Position numbers and translations under genes: made by a program
NCBI GenBank assembly: GCA_045660545.1
Contig: JAZREA010000018.1
Coordinates: 1 to 64,000 of the forward strand
Reading direction: 5' to 3'
Origin: JAZREA01 sp045660545
Lineage (GTDB): Bacteria > Bacillota > Clostridia > Monoglobales > Firm-18
Length of the DNA: 64,000 bases
The notes under the pieces: model-generated
The model's input: only the letters and a program-made list of their open reading frames with translations
What the model was told of the DNA's origin: nothing
The model's database searches: none
In this document: positions 33,435 through 42,111 of the stretch, in pieces
Position numbering within the stretch: the stretch's first letter is position 1
How the letters are laid out: every line of letters starts with the position of its first letter

Positions 33435-34991
33435 ATGAGTATTGATACAATTCAGATTCTTATAGCTATGATAATATATATGGCTGCTGTAATTGTTATT
33501 GGTATTTCGTTTGCCAAAAAGGCAAACGCCAATTCAGAGAACTATTACCTTGGAGGACGTTCTTTGGGCCCGTGGGTAACTGCTATGAGTGCAGAAGCAT
33601 CTGACATGAGCGGATGGCTTCTTATGGGTCTGCCGGGTGTTGCTTACTGGTGTGGACTGGCTGACGCTGCGTGGACTGCAATAGGCCTTGCGGTAGGTAC
33701 ATATTTTAACTGGTTGCTTGTGTCAAAAAGACTTAGAAGATACAGCATAAGAGCAAACAACGCAATTACCCTGCCGGAATTTTTCTCAAACAGATTCCGC
33801 GAGAATAAAAAGGTTATTTTGACAATTTCTGCGTTATTTATTCTTGTGTTCTTTACTGTTTATGCGGCAAGCTGCTTTGTAACATGCGGTAAGCTGTTTT
33901 CAACTTTGTTTGGCGCTCCTTATATTACAATGATGCTTGTTGGCGCCGCTTTTGTGTTGATATATACAATCTTAGGCGGCTTCCTTGCTGAGAGTGCGTC
34001 GGATTTTATGCAAGGTATAGTTATGATAGTAGCGCTGGTTGTTATAGTTGTTGTCAGCGTAATTTACGCAGGCGGCTTTGGCGCTATAATTGAAAATGCT
34101 AAGCAAATCCCGGGGTTTTTTGATTTCTTTGGACTTGCTACACCTCAAATCGGTGCAGACGGTCAACAGATAGTTGAAGCAGGTAAGCCTGTTTTCGGTG
34201 CGGCTTCTGACTATGGACTTCTCAGCATATGCTCTATGCTTGCGTGGGGTCTTGGATACTTCGGTATGCCTCAGGTTCTTTTAAGATTTATGGCAATAAG
34301 GGAAGAAAAGGAACTTAAAATGTCAAGAAGAATAGCGATGATTTGGGTTGTTATTTCTCTTGCGGTAGCAGTATTTATCGGTATCGTAGGCAGAAAACTG
34401 TTCCCGCTTGCGCACCTTAGCGCATCTTCTGCTGAGAATATATTTATTACTCTTTCTACAAGTTATCTTCCTGCAATCTTGGCCGGCTTTGTAATGGCAG
34501 GAATTCTTGCAGCAACGATTAGCTCGTCTGACTCTTATCTTTTGATTGCAGCTTCTGCGTTTGCGAAGAACATATATCAGGGTGTTGCAAAGAAAGATGC
34601 AAGCGACAAGCAGGTAATGCTGGTCACAAGGATTACACTTCTTGTAATTGCTTTGATTGCTATTGTAATTGCTTTGGATGAAAATAGCGTAATATTTAAA
34701 ATCGTTTCCTTTGCATGGGCAGGATTTGGCGCAACTTTTGGTCCGTTGATGTTGTTCTCGCTGTTCTGGAAGAGGACGACAAAAGAGGGTGCAGTTGCGG
34801 GTATGGTAAGCGGTGCAGCTATGGTGTTTATCTGGAAGCTTGTTATAAGCAAGCTTGGCGGAGCGTTTGCTATATATGAACTTTTACCGGCATTTTTGAT
34901 TTCTTCTCTTGTAATTGTTTTGGTATCCTTGTTGACACCGGCACCTTCCAAGGAAATTATAGAAGATTTTGACGCCGTGTGCGCAAAGTAA
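33435..34991 (+). CDS. putP: Sodium/proline symporter (SSSF family)
   Basis: PutP imports proline with sodium across the cytoplasmic membrane. From the ATG at 33435 (GGGAGGAATG upstream) the protein is 518 residues with about 13 membrane helices. Characteristic segments are YYLGGRSLGPWVTAMSAEAS-DMSGWLLMGLPG near the start and LAGFVMAGILAATISSSDSY later. The family also includes other amino-acid and pantothenate carriers, but the DMSGWLLMGLPG stretch is typical of PutP. It is monocistronic, with a terminator at 35011. Confidence 0.92.
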   Translation: MSIDTIQILIAMIIYMAAVIVIGISFAKKANANSENYYLGGRSLGPWVTAMSAEASDMSGWLLMGLPGVAYWCGLADAAWTAIGLAVGTYFNWLLVSKRLRRYSIRANNAITLPEFFSNRFRENKKVILTISALFILVFFTVYAASCFVTCGKLFSTLFGAPYITMMLVGAAFVLIYTILGGFLAESASDFMQGIVMIVALVVIVVVSVIYAGGFGAIIENAKQIPGFFDFFGLATPQIGADGQQIVEAGKPVFGAASDYGLLSICSMLAWGLGYFGMPQVLLRFMAIREEKELKMSRRIAMIWVVISLAVAVFIGIVGRKLFPLAHLSASSAENIFITLSTSYLPAILAGFVMAGILAATISSSDSYLLIAASAFAKNIYQGVAKKDASDKQVMLVTRITLLVIALIAIVIALDENSVIFKIVSFAWAGFGATFGPLMLFSLFWKRTTKEGAVAGMVSGAAMVFIWKLVISKLGGAFAIYELLPAFLISSLVIVLVSLLTPAPSKEIIEDFDAVCAK

Positions 34992-35010
34992 GTTTTAATA
35001 TTTAAAAAAT

Positions 35011-35052
35011 AATGACAATTCCTTTTTAGGGGATTGTCATTATCTTTTTTTA
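35011..35052 (+). terminator. Intrinsic terminator of putP
   Basis: AATGACAAT (35011-35019) pairs with ATTGTCATT (35033-35041), followed by ATCTTTTTTT. Confidence 0.88.
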
Positions 35053-35109
35053 ATGGTATAATTGTCCCGTCTAAAAATTGAGATATTTTAATTTTAGGGA
35101 GCTGTAATT

Positions 35110-35925
35110 ATGAATAATTTACAAAACTTACATACCCACACATCCTATTCTGACGGAGCTGATACACCGGAAGAAATTATCCTTACTGCAATAGATAAGG
35201 GTTTTGATTCGATTGGCTTTTCGGGGCACTCGTATATGCATTATGCACCTGACCATTCGATGTCGATAGAGGGAACCGAGCAGTATAAAAAAGATGTTGC
35301 CTTACTTAAAGAAAAGTACAAAGATAAGATTGAAATCTTTTGTGGACTTGAGTTTGATATGTATTCTGAAGTTGACCTATCGGGATATGACTATCTTATA
35401 GGTTCTTTTCACTACTTTTTGATTGACGGCAAACACGTTGGATTTGATCGCAGCCAAGAGGTTGTAAAAGGTGTTATTGACCGGTATTTTGGCGGTAATG
35501 GTATGGAGTATGCAAAGGCATATTACAAAGGGCTTTGCGAACTCCCTAAATACGGAAAGTTTGATATTGTCGGCCACTTTGATTTAATTACCAAGCATTG
35601 CGAAAATATTGAGTTTTTTGACCAGGAGTCTGCGGAATATAAAAATGCTGCTATGGAGGCGGTAGATGCTTTGGCAGGTAAAATTCCTTTTTTTGAAGTA
35701 AATACCGGCGCCATAGCCAGAGGTTATCGTAAAACTCCGTATCCATCTGAATTTTTAATAAAAGAATTAAAAAACCACGGGTTTGGTGCCGTAATTTCTT
35801 CTGATTGCCATTCTGTGAAAGACCTTGACTGTGGCTTTGAGTGTGCAAAAGAACTGTTGAAGCATTGCGGATTTAAGGAGCAATATATTCTAACAAAACA
35901 AGGGTTTAAAGCTGTCTCTTTATAA
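35110..35925 (+). CDS. PHP-family histidinol-phosphatase-like phosphoesterase
   Basis: This 271-residue metal-dependent phosphoesterase has a PHP TIM-barrel fold. Metal-binding motifs: NLHTHTSYSDG near the N-terminus, GFSGHS, CGLEFD, GHFDL and SSDCHS near the C-terminus. Similarity is to HisJ, which dephosphorylates L-histidinol phosphate. However, no his genes are nearby and the next genes encode a permease and an opine-type dehydrogenase, so another substrate is possible. The ribosome binding site is AGGGAG. Confidence 0.85.
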   Translation: MNNLQNLHTHTSYSDGADTPEEIILTAIDKGFDSIGFSGHSYMHYAPDHSMSIEGTEQYKKDVALLKEKYKDKIEIFCGLEFDMYSEVDLSGYDYLIGSFHYFLIDGKHVGFDRSQEVVKGVIDRYFGGNGMEYAKAYYKGLCELPKYGKFDIVGHFDLITKHCENIEFFDQESAEYKNAAMEAVDALAGKIPFFEVNTGAIARGYRKTPYPSEFLIKELKNHGFGAVISSDCHSVKDLDCGFECAKELLKHCGFKEQYILTKQGFKAVSL

Positions 35926-35985
35926 ATTCGTGTTAAAAAAACGGTACATGGTATCTTCTGTCAGTACAGAAAGGAATTGAAGACA

Positions 35986-37077
35986 ATGTTTGTGTTACAA
36001 ATGATATTTGCAATATTTGCGCTTGTTGGTGCGCTTGACCGTATAACCGGTAACCACTTAAAACTTGGATATGAGTTTGAAAAAGGGATACTCTCAACAG
36101 GCCAGCTTGCACTGGCGATGGTGGGTATGATTACAGTTGCGCCTGTAATTGGCACGGTACTTGGTCCGGTTTTAGCACCTATTGCGAATTTTTTACATAT
36201 AGACTTATCGTTTATAGCAGGGTTTGTTGCAAACGACATGGGAGGAGCATCGATTGCGAACGAGCTTGCCGTAGCGGAAGCGTGGGGCGGCTTTAACGGT
36301 CTTGTTGTTGCATCAATGATGGGCGTTACAATATGTTTTACAATCCCGATTGCATTAAAAACAATAGATGCAAAACATCACAAGGAAGTTTTAAGCGGCA
36401 TACTTTGTGGTATATCGACAATCCCGGTAGGCTGCATAGTTTCCGGATTGTGTATGGGGTATGAGTTTTCTAAGCTGATTTTAAACCTTTTGCCTATAAT
36501 TATTACTTCTCTAATTACTTGTGTCGGGCTGATTTTAAACCCTGAGTTGTGCAGAAAAATTTTTAACATAATAGGGAAAATTATAATATTAATTATAACT
36601 GCCGGGCTGGCTTTGGGTATTTTTACACACCTTACAGGCTATACAATAATACCGAATTTGACACCTGTAAGCGAAGGCTTTGAGACAGTGTGTGAAATTG
36701 CAATTATACTTGCAGGAGTTTTCCCGTTAATCGCTGTTGTTTCAAAGATTTTTGGCAGGTTTTTTGCTAAAATCGGAAAGGCTGTAAAGATTAATGACGC
36801 GTCTGTTCTTGGGATTATTGCTTCTCTTGCTAACAGTCTTCCGATGTTTGACCTTATAGCCAAGATGGATACAAAGGGAAGAATTATGAACATGGCGTTT
36901 GCCGTTTCGGCTTCTTTTGTGTTTGGCGACCATTTGGCTTTTACGATGGTATTTGATGAAAAATATATTGTCGGAATGATTGTCGGCAAACTTGTGGGTG
37001 GCGTATGTGCTCTTGTGCTTGCACATTTGCTATACAAATTTTCTTACAATAAGAAAAGTTATAATTTCTCAGGTTAA
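35986..37077 (+). CDS. eutH: EutH-family ethanolamine permease
   Basis: The 363-residue membrane protein (start ATG 35986, about ten bases after AGAAAGGA; a TTG at 35977 is too close to that site) has about ten helices. Family segments include KGILSTGQLALAMVGMI, FVANDMGGASIANELA and VFGDHLAFTMVFDEKY. EutH proteins move ethanolamine into the cell. No ethanolamine ammonia-lyase or microcompartment genes are in the window, so the substrate could be a related small amine. It is followed by an opine-type dehydrogenase gene. Confidence 0.85.
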   Translation: MFVLQMIFAIFALVGALDRITGNHLKLGYEFEKGILSTGQLALAMVGMITVAPVIGTVLGPVLAPIANFLHIDLSFIAGFVANDMGGASIANELAVAEAWGGFNGLVVASMMGVTICFTIPIALKTIDAKHHKEVLSGILCGISTIPVGCIVSGLCMGYEFSKLILNLLPIIITSLITCVGLILNPELCRKIFNIIGKIIILIITAGLALGIFTHLTGYTIIPNLTPVSEGFETVCEIAIILAGVFPLIAVVSKIFGRFFAKIGKAVKINDASVLGIIASLANSLPMFDLIAKMDTKGRIMNMAFAVSASFVFGDHLAFTMVFDEKYIVGMIVGKLVGGVCALVLAHLLYKFSYNKKSYNFSG

Positions 37078-37103
37078 TTTTTGCAATAAATAAGTTAATT
37101 TTT
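37073..37103 (+). promoter_or_regulatory. Direct repeat GTTAATTTTT, 21-bp period, upstream of the opine dehydrogenase gene
   Basis: GTTAATTTTT occurs at 37073-37082 and 37094-37103, two helical turns apart and ending four bases before the -35 box. That layout is typical for activation by an AraC-family regulator, and an AraC gene (38347-39183) lies just downstream. The first copy includes the eutH stop codon. Confidence 0.5.
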
Positions 37104-37107
37104 AATA

Positions 37108-37136
37108 TTGAAAAGCTGATTAAAGTATATTAGAAT
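37108..37136 (+). promoter_or_regulatory. Probable sigma-A promoter of the opine dehydrogenase gene
   Basis: TTGAAA (37108-37113), 17-base spacer, TAGAAT (37131-37136). Confidence 0.65.
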
Positions 37137-37185
37137 AACCTTAACTAAATGTGCTTAGTACAAAAACAGAAAGGAAGATTTAATC

Positions 37186-38295
37186 ATGACACCTAAGAAA
37201 ATTGCGGTTTTAGGCGGCGGTAACGGTGCCCACACTATGGCGGCTGAATTTGCGCTTAAAGGACACACTGTTAACCTTTTTGAAATGCCAAGATTCAAGA
37301 ACAATATGAAGAAAGTATTTGAAACAAAAACTATAAAGCTTCAGGGAAATATTAAGGAACTTCAGGGACCTGTTGAACTTAACATGGTTACAGACGATAT
37401 TGAAAAGGCAGTTGAAGGATGCCGTTATATTTGTATCGTTGCTCCGGCTTTTGCTCATTCAGGCTATGCAGAGATACTTAAAGGACGTCTCCACAAGGAC
37501 CAGATCGTTGTTACATATCCCGGTGCTTTTTCAGCACTTGTTTTGAAAAAGGCGTATGGAGACAGTGAGGATTGCCCTGTTTTTGCTGATGCAAACAACC
37601 TTCCTTATGACTCAAGACTTGTTGAGCCCGGTTCTGATACAGTAAACGTATTTGGCCGTAATCCTATAAACATCGCTTTCTTACCTGCGGACAAAGGTCC
37701 TGAGCTTATTGACGAGATGAGAGAAGATTTATTCCCGTTTGAAAAGATTTATACAGACGTTTTAGAATGTGGTCTTGCTATCGTTAACCCTGACTGGCAT
37801 GCAGGCCCTGTACTTTTCAACATTTCCAGAATTGAAAGCCCACAGGTTAACTTCTTCTTGTATGAACACGGCTGGACTCCGTCTGCCTGCCGTCTTAATA
37901 TTGCTATGGACAAAGAGCGTAAGGCTATCGGCGAGGTGTTGGGATACAACCTTCGTCCTATGGAAGACTTCGCAGGACGTCCTGACGACTACAAATGGAC
38001 ATGGCAGGATTTATATAAAGAAGGACACGGTTCTATAGGTCTTACACCAATTTGCGGACCTAACGACCTTAGCAGCCGTTATCTTACAGAGGACATTCCT
38101 TTTGGTCTCGTGCCATGGGCAGCTATTGCTGAGCTTATTGGTGTAGATATGCCTCTTACAAACGGATTTATCGACATTATAAATGTTGTTCACGAGAGAG
38201 ACTGGAGAGCAGAAGGACGTAATCTTGAACAGCTTGGTATCGCAGGCATGGACAAGGAAACACTCCTTAAATATGTTCGTACAGGTAAAAAATAA
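37186..38295 (+). CDS. NAD/NADP octopine/nopaline dehydrogenase-family protein
   Basis: This 369-residue enzyme has an N-terminal Rossmann domain (KIAVLGGGNGAHTMAAEFAL, about 5-24; IVAPAFAHSGYAE) and the C-terminal opine dehydrogenase domain (about 195-350; LFNISRIES, ICGPNDLSSRYLTEDIPFGL). Family members reversibly condense a 2-oxo acid with an amino acid by reductive amination, or oxidise such opines. The conserved His-Asp pair region is not fully clear to me. The substrate is unknown. It has its own promoter with AraC-like repeats and a strong terminator, and AAAGGAAG as ribosome binding site. Confidence 0.85.
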   Translation: MTPKKIAVLGGGNGAHTMAAEFALKGHTVNLFEMPRFKNNMKKVFETKTIKLQGNIKELQGPVELNMVTDDIEKAVEGCRYICIVAPAFAHSGYAEILKGRLHKDQIVVTYPGAFSALVLKKAYGDSEDCPVFADANNLPYDSRLVEPGSDTVNVFGRNPINIAFLPADKGPELIDEMREDLFPFEKIYTDVLECGLAIVNPDWHAGPVLFNISRIESPQVNFFLYEHGWTPSACRLNIAMDKERKAIGEVLGYNLRPMEDFAGRPDDYKWTWQDLYKEGHGSIGLTPICGPNDLSSRYLTEDIPFGLVPWAAIAELIGVDMPLTNGFIDIINVVHERDWRAEGRNLEQLGIAGMDKETLLKYVRTGKK

Positions 38296-38305
38296 TATTG
38301 ACATA

Positions 38306-38343
38306 AAAACATCCTGATGGTTAACCATCAGGATGTTTTTTTA
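38306..38343. terminator. Strong intrinsic terminator after the opine dehydrogenase gene
   Basis: A perfect 15-bp stem (38306-38320 with 38325-38339; arm AAAACATCCTGATGG, loop TTAA) followed by T residues. It separates the dehydrogenase from the convergent AraC gene and may serve both. Confidence 0.93.
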
Positions 38344-38346
38344 TAA

Positions 38347-39183
38347 CTACAATTTGAAATTTGTAAGGTTGTTTTTTGGTGCTTCGTTCATGATTTTTGA
38401 ATATGTACGATAAAAGCTTGAATAACTGTTAAAACCAGCTTTTGTACATGCTTCCGAAAGAGACATACCCTTTGAACAAAGCTCTCTCATAAGCACGATT
38501 CTTTTGTATGATATGTATTTTTTGATTGTAAAGCCGGTTTGCTCCTTGAAAAAACGACACAGGTACTGTTTTGTGAAGAAAAATTCGTTTGCGATTGTTT
38601 CAAGAGAATTTTGCTCTGTTAAATGGTCGTTAATGTATTGCAAAACGTCTTTAATCTTTGTGTATCCACGCTTTGTGACGTTAGCCTTTGCGGTTTGTTT
38701 ATTAATGTTATAAAGCAGTTCGATTATTACACTTTTTACAACTGTGATACACACGTTTTCTTCTGAAGTGTATTTTTCAAGCTTTGAAAAAATATCATTA
38801 ATTCCGCTTTTTATTACGGTATCTGCAGGAATTACGTTGTTTGTGCCTATCATACGGTTGAATACCATATCGCTAAAATCGATGCATTCGTTTTTTAAGA
38901 AGAAGTCAAGATTTATGGTTAAAAGAATAAAATCAATTTTTGAATTTTCTTTTACCAGACTGTGATGCAGCTCGTTGTTGTTTAGAATCATAACGTCGTA
39001 CGGCTTTAGTGCGGTCCTTTTGCCTTCGATTACAAAGTCGATGTCGCCGTCTAAAAGCATAAATGCAGCGAAAATGTCTTTGTCTATATGAGGGCTTGAT
39101 GAGTTATTGTTTGTACCGACCTTGTGTATGTACGAAAAGCCGTGCTCTGCGCTGGTACATTCTCTTAACAAGAGTTCTTCCAT
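38347..39183 (-). CDS. AraC-family transcriptional regulator (near opine dehydrogenase)
   Basis: The regulator has an N-terminal cupin-like ligand domain (about 1-150; DGDIDFVIEGKRTALKPYDV) and a C-terminal double helix-turn-helix domain (about 178-278; SLETIANEFFFTKQYLCRFF, then SLSEACTKAGFNSYSSFYRT). I start it at the ATG at 39183, preceded by ATAGGA; an in-frame ATG at 39204 lacks a ribosome binding site. It converges on the opine dehydrogenase gene and diverges from a PHP gene. The 21-bp repeats before the dehydrogenase promoter make it a likely activator there; this is inference. Confidence 0.88.
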   Translation of the reverse strand: MEELLLRECTSAEHGFSYIHKVGTNNNSSSPHIDKDIFAAFMLLDGDIDFVIEGKRTALKPYDVMILNNNELHHSLVKENSKIDFILLTINLDFFLKNECIDFSDMVFNRMIGTNNVIPADTVIKSGINDIFSKLEKYTSEENVCITVVKSVIIELLYNINKQTAKANVTKRGYTKIKDVLQYINDHLTEQNSLETIANEFFFTKQYLCRFFKEQTGFTIKKYISYKRIVLMRELCSKGMSLSEACTKAGFNSYSSFYRTYSKIMNEAPKNNLTNFKL

Positions 39184-39215
39184 TAAAATCATTCCTATGT
39201 GCATAATTTTTATTA

Positions 39216-39244
39216 ATTATAGCATATTGGAATACCTATTTCAA
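39216..39244 (-). promoter_or_regulatory. Probable promoter of the AraC gene
   Basis: On the minus strand TTGAAA (39244-39239), 17-base spacer, TATAAT (39221-39216). Confidence 0.72.
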
Positions 39245-39255
39245 GTAGCTTAATT

Positions 39256-39285
39256 TTGACAAACAATAGTGAAATATGATATACT
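39256..39285 (+). promoter_or_regulatory. Probable promoter of the PHP phosphoesterase gene
   Basis: TTGACA (39256-39261), 18-base spacer, TATACT (39280-39285). It is back-to-back with the AraC promoter, with only 11 bases between the two -35 boxes. Confidence 0.72.
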
Positions 39286-39318
39286 TAGTCTAACATAATG
39301 CAAGGACGGGGTTATAAT

Positions 39319-40326
39319 ATGAAAAAGATACTTTTAGACGAAAACAAAAATTACTACAAAGCTAATTTACACTGTCACAGCACAATATCTGACGGTAAGA
39401 TGACAGTGGAGGAGCTAAAAGAACATTATATGAAAAACGGCTATTCGATTATCGCCTTTACTGACCACGAACATATTATTAATAATTCACATCTTACTGA
39501 TGACAACTTTTTGGCTATTACTGCCTGTGAAGTTGCGATTAAAGAAATTGACGGTGTTTCAACCTCTAAAGTAAGGGACATGAAGGTTTGCCATCTTAAT
39601 TTTTACGCAAAAGAACCTGATAATATTGATACGCCTTGCTATAACTCGGTTTATGACTGGTCACTTACAGATGAACTCAGACCTTTGATTGTACACAGCT
39701 GCGGAGAATATAAAAGAGAATATTCGCCTGAGAAAATAAACGAGATGATACGTATTGCCAACGAAAAGGGCTTTTTAGTTTCCTACAACCACCCCAGGTG
39801 GTCACTTGAGAATGCAACTGATTATCTCAATTACGAAGGTATATGGGCGGTTGAAATATATAACAACGAGAGTAACTATATTGGAATATACGAATATGAC
39901 ATAAATGTATATGACGACTTTTTGCGCGCCGGTAAAAACATCGCGTGCATGTCGACAGACGATAATCACAGGATAGAAACAACTTGTGGCGGTTTTGTTA
40001 TGATTAACGCTGACAAACTTGATTACCCAACAATTATCGGGGCTTTGGAAAACCATGACTTTTATGCTTCAACAGGCCCTGTGATTAAAAGCCTTTATGT
40101 AGAAGATGATGTTGCGCATATGACTTTTGAGGCGGGCGAATATGCCGTTATGTCAACAAAAGGAAGGCGCGTGGACAAGCAGCTTGCTTACAATCCTGAC
40201 GGCGAAAATGAGGTTCAGTTTAAAATATTGCCTGACCAGGATGGCTACATAAGGTTTGATGTTGTAGACAAATTTGGCAGACGTGCAAATACCTGTGCTT
40301 ATATGGTAGAAGATTTGTTGAAATAA
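39319..40326 (+). CDS. PHP-domain phosphoesterase
   Basis: The 335-residue protein (ATG 39319; AAGGACGGGG ahead) has PHP motifs LHCHSTISDGKM, IIAFTDHEH, TACEVAI and MSTDDNH, which bind the metal cluster. A C-terminal beta-rich extension (about 260-335) distinguishes it from HisJ and YciV types. It may be a phosphodiesterase or a non-phosphatase metal hydrolase; the substrate is not evident. Its promoter is divergent from the AraC gene, so co-regulation is plausible. Confidence 0.82.
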   Translation: MKKILLDENKNYYKANLHCHSTISDGKMTVEELKEHYMKNGYSIIAFTDHEHIINNSHLTDDNFLAITACEVAIKEIDGVSTSKVRDMKVCHLNFYAKEPDNIDTPCYNSVYDWSLTDELRPLIVHSCGEYKREYSPEKINEMIRIANEKGFLVSYNHPRWSLENATDYLNYEGIWAVEIYNNESNYIGIYEYDINVYDDFLRAGKNIACMSTDDNHRIETTCGGFVMINADKLDYPTIIGALENHDFYASTGPVIKSLYVEDDVAHMTFEAGEYAVMSTKGRRVDKQLAYNPDGENEVQFKILPDQDGYIRFDVVDKFGRRANTCAYMVEDLLK

Positions 40327-40348
40327 TTGACAGAGGAATGTATATTTA

Positions 40349-40681
40349 GTGAAAAAGATTGCTTTTATTACGCTTACAGTTACCCTTGTTTTGGCTCTGC
40401 TTTTTGTTTTTGGCGTTCTAAAATGTGAAATTTGTGTTCTTAATTCACCCGGCAGAGATTACCAAATTGTAAGCTGGTTACTTGATGAGGGTGGCTTTGG
40501 ATACAGAGGAGCCTATTATATAAAAGAAAAAGGATTATTTTCAAAATGTCACAAAATTGGGACGGGACCGTTTTCGGCTGAATGGCTTTCGAATACTGAA
40601 TTTTTTATATATCATTCTTATCCGGTTGATTCAATCGGTAGTTATTATAAAGAATACAGCGTTAATGATTTTTTTGATTAG
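40349..40681 (+). CDS. Small membrane-anchored protein of unknown function, 110 aa
   Basis: The product has an N-terminal hydrophobic anchor (about 3-22) and a short extracytoplasmic domain with aromatic strands (YQIVSWLLDEGGFGYRGAYY, EWLSNTEFFIY). It starts with GTG after AGAGGA. It faintly resembles short DUF5412-type proteins, but I cannot assign it. It lies 22 bases after the PHP gene and before another small membrane protein. Confidence 0.55.
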   Translation: MKKIAFITLTVTLVLALLFVFGVLKCEICVLNSPGRDYQIVSWLLDEGGFGYRGAYYIKEKGLFSKCHKIGTGPFSAEWLSNTEFFIYHSYPVDSIGSYYKEYSVNDFFD

Positions 40682-40716
40682 GCAAGAATTATACTGCATA
40701 TAAAGTGGGGAGTTTT

Positions 40717-41172
40717 ATGGTAAAGTTTTTAGGGGATTGCTTGACGGCAATAGTTTGCTTAATTATTATATTTGCACTGTTTTTGTTGGCGTTCAGGATT
40801 TCTTTTAGCGACAAATATTTGACAAAAGAAGAAATTTTTGAACTGGTAAACAGCAAGTATGATATTTTAGCAGACGACATACAAAAAGACGATTTTACCA
40901 AGTCGAACAAAATAAAGGGAATAACCGAAATTGAAAGAATTGACGGTGTAATAGACTTCTCCTGCGGAGGAAAAGGTAACGTTGCATCCGGTGCATATTA
41001 CGGCTTTTACTATACAGAAGATGATTTACCAAAGGTATCGTTTTTGGGTTATGTTTCGTATGATGAAGAAGACTTAAAGCCCGAAGGTAATGGCTACTGT
41101 TATGATGCATATGACTATTATTATACAGAAAAAATTACAGATAACTTTTACTATTACGAAGCGCATTATTAA
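40717..41172 (+). CDS. Small membrane-anchored protein of unknown function, 151 aa
   Basis: From the ATG at 40717 (GGGGAG ahead) the protein has a membrane helix (about 8-30) and an acidic Tyr-rich extracytoplasmic domain (YDAYDYYYTEKITDNFYYYE at the end). No family is recognised. It is the second of a pair of similarly built small proteins. Confidence 0.55.
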   Translation: MVKFLGDCLTAIVCLIIIFALFLLAFRISFSDKYLTKEEIFELVNSKYDILADDIQKDDFTKSNKIKGITEIERIDGVIDFSCGGKGNVASGAYYGFYYTEDDLPKVSFLGYVSYDEEDLKPEGNGYCYDAYDYYYTEKITDNFYYYEAHY

Positions 41173-41199
41173 TACACAGATACGGGGTCTTAAATTGTT

Positions 41200-42069
41200 A
41201 TGAAAAAGGGTATAATATACATAGTTCTGGCGAGCGTTTTATGGGGGACGAGCGGGTTGTTCAGCAACTGCCTGGCTCAGTACGGAATGGGCTCGTTTCA
41301 GATGACGTTTATAAGGGCGTCGGTTGCGTTTGTATGTATGGCGGCGTATGTCCTTATAACTGACAGAAGAGTTATTAAAACAAACCCAAAAGAAATACCG
41401 CTGTTTATCGGCAGCGGAATTTCGTTCTTCTTTACGGGTACTTGTTACTTTTATTGTATGCAACTTACATCAGTTTCGACGGCGGTTGTTTTGATGTATA
41501 CTGCACCGATTTTCGTAATGGTTTATTCAACTACTTTTTTGAACGAGAAGTTAAACGGGACAAAACTTATTTCGGTCGCCGGGATGATTGCTGGTTGTGC
41601 GCTTGTTTCGGGGATAATTGGCGGGTTTAAATTTGATTTAATTGGTGTAGCTGTTGGACTTTTGTCCGGAATAGCTTATGCATCGTACAACATAATAACA
41701 AAGGTGGAAATGCAAAAGGGCATTAATCCGGTAAAAGCAAATTTATACTGTTTTTTATTTAGTATGTTTGCCGGACTTTTAGCAACAAACCCTGTGGATA
41801 TAATAGGGTGTGTTAGGATTAATCCTGCGGTGGTTATTTCTCTTGCTATTGCTATGGGAATTTTAACGTCCATTTTGCCATATTTTTTCTACACACTCGC
41901 GCTTAGAGCAATTCCTGCAGGTACGGCATCTTCCTTAGCCATTCTTGAGCCTATGGCTGCCACAATTTTAAGCGTTTTAGTCCTTGGAGAAACACTTTCG
42001 TTATATTCGCTTATTGGAATTATTTTAATATTAACCTCGGTTTTCTTGCTCAGCAGACACGGAGAATAA
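41200..42069 (+). CDS. EamA/DMT-superfamily transporter
   Basis: This 289-residue protein has ten membrane helices in two EamA repeats (about 1-140 and 150-289). Typical stretches are LWGTSGLFSNCLAQYGMG, VVLMYTAPIFVM and GTASSLAILEPMAATILSVL. Such proteins export or exchange metabolites such as amino acids. The substrate is unknown. It ends in a strong terminator shared with the convergent DUF4153 gene. Confidence 0.9.
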   Translation: MKKGIIYIVLASVLWGTSGLFSNCLAQYGMGSFQMTFIRASVAFVCMAAYVLITDRRVIKTNPKEIPLFIGSGISFFFTGTCYFYCMQLTSVSTAVVLMYTAPIFVMVYSTTFLNEKLNGTKLISVAGMIAGCALVSGIIGGFKFDLIGVAVGLLSGIAYASYNIITKVEMQKGINPVKANLYCFLFSMFAGLLATNPVDIIGCVRINPAVVISLAIAMGILTSILPYFFYTLALRAIPAGTASSLAILEPMAATILSVLVLGETLSLYSLIGIILILTSVFLLSRHGE

Positions 42070-42110
42070 AAGAAGTTCGCTTTTAAAAACGAACTTCTTT
42101 TTTGTTTTTT
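42070..42110. terminator. Bidirectional terminator between DMT and DUF4153 genes
   Basis: AAGAAGTTCG (42070-42079) pairs with CGAACTTCTT (42090-42099); T-rich on the plus side, and TTCTTTTATT follows the stem on the minus side. Confidence 0.88.
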
Positions 42111-42111
42111 A

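Noticed and set aside
35110..35925. Assignment as hisJ of histidine synthesis
   Set aside because: Family resemblance is clear, but no histidine genes are nearby and PHP substrates vary, so no gene symbol is given.
37078..37100. Shared TGCAATAA between the two AraC-regulated promoters (also near 51466)
   Set aside because: The octamer occurs in both regions but at different positions relative to the repeats, and the DNA is A/T-rich, so a common regulator is not supported.
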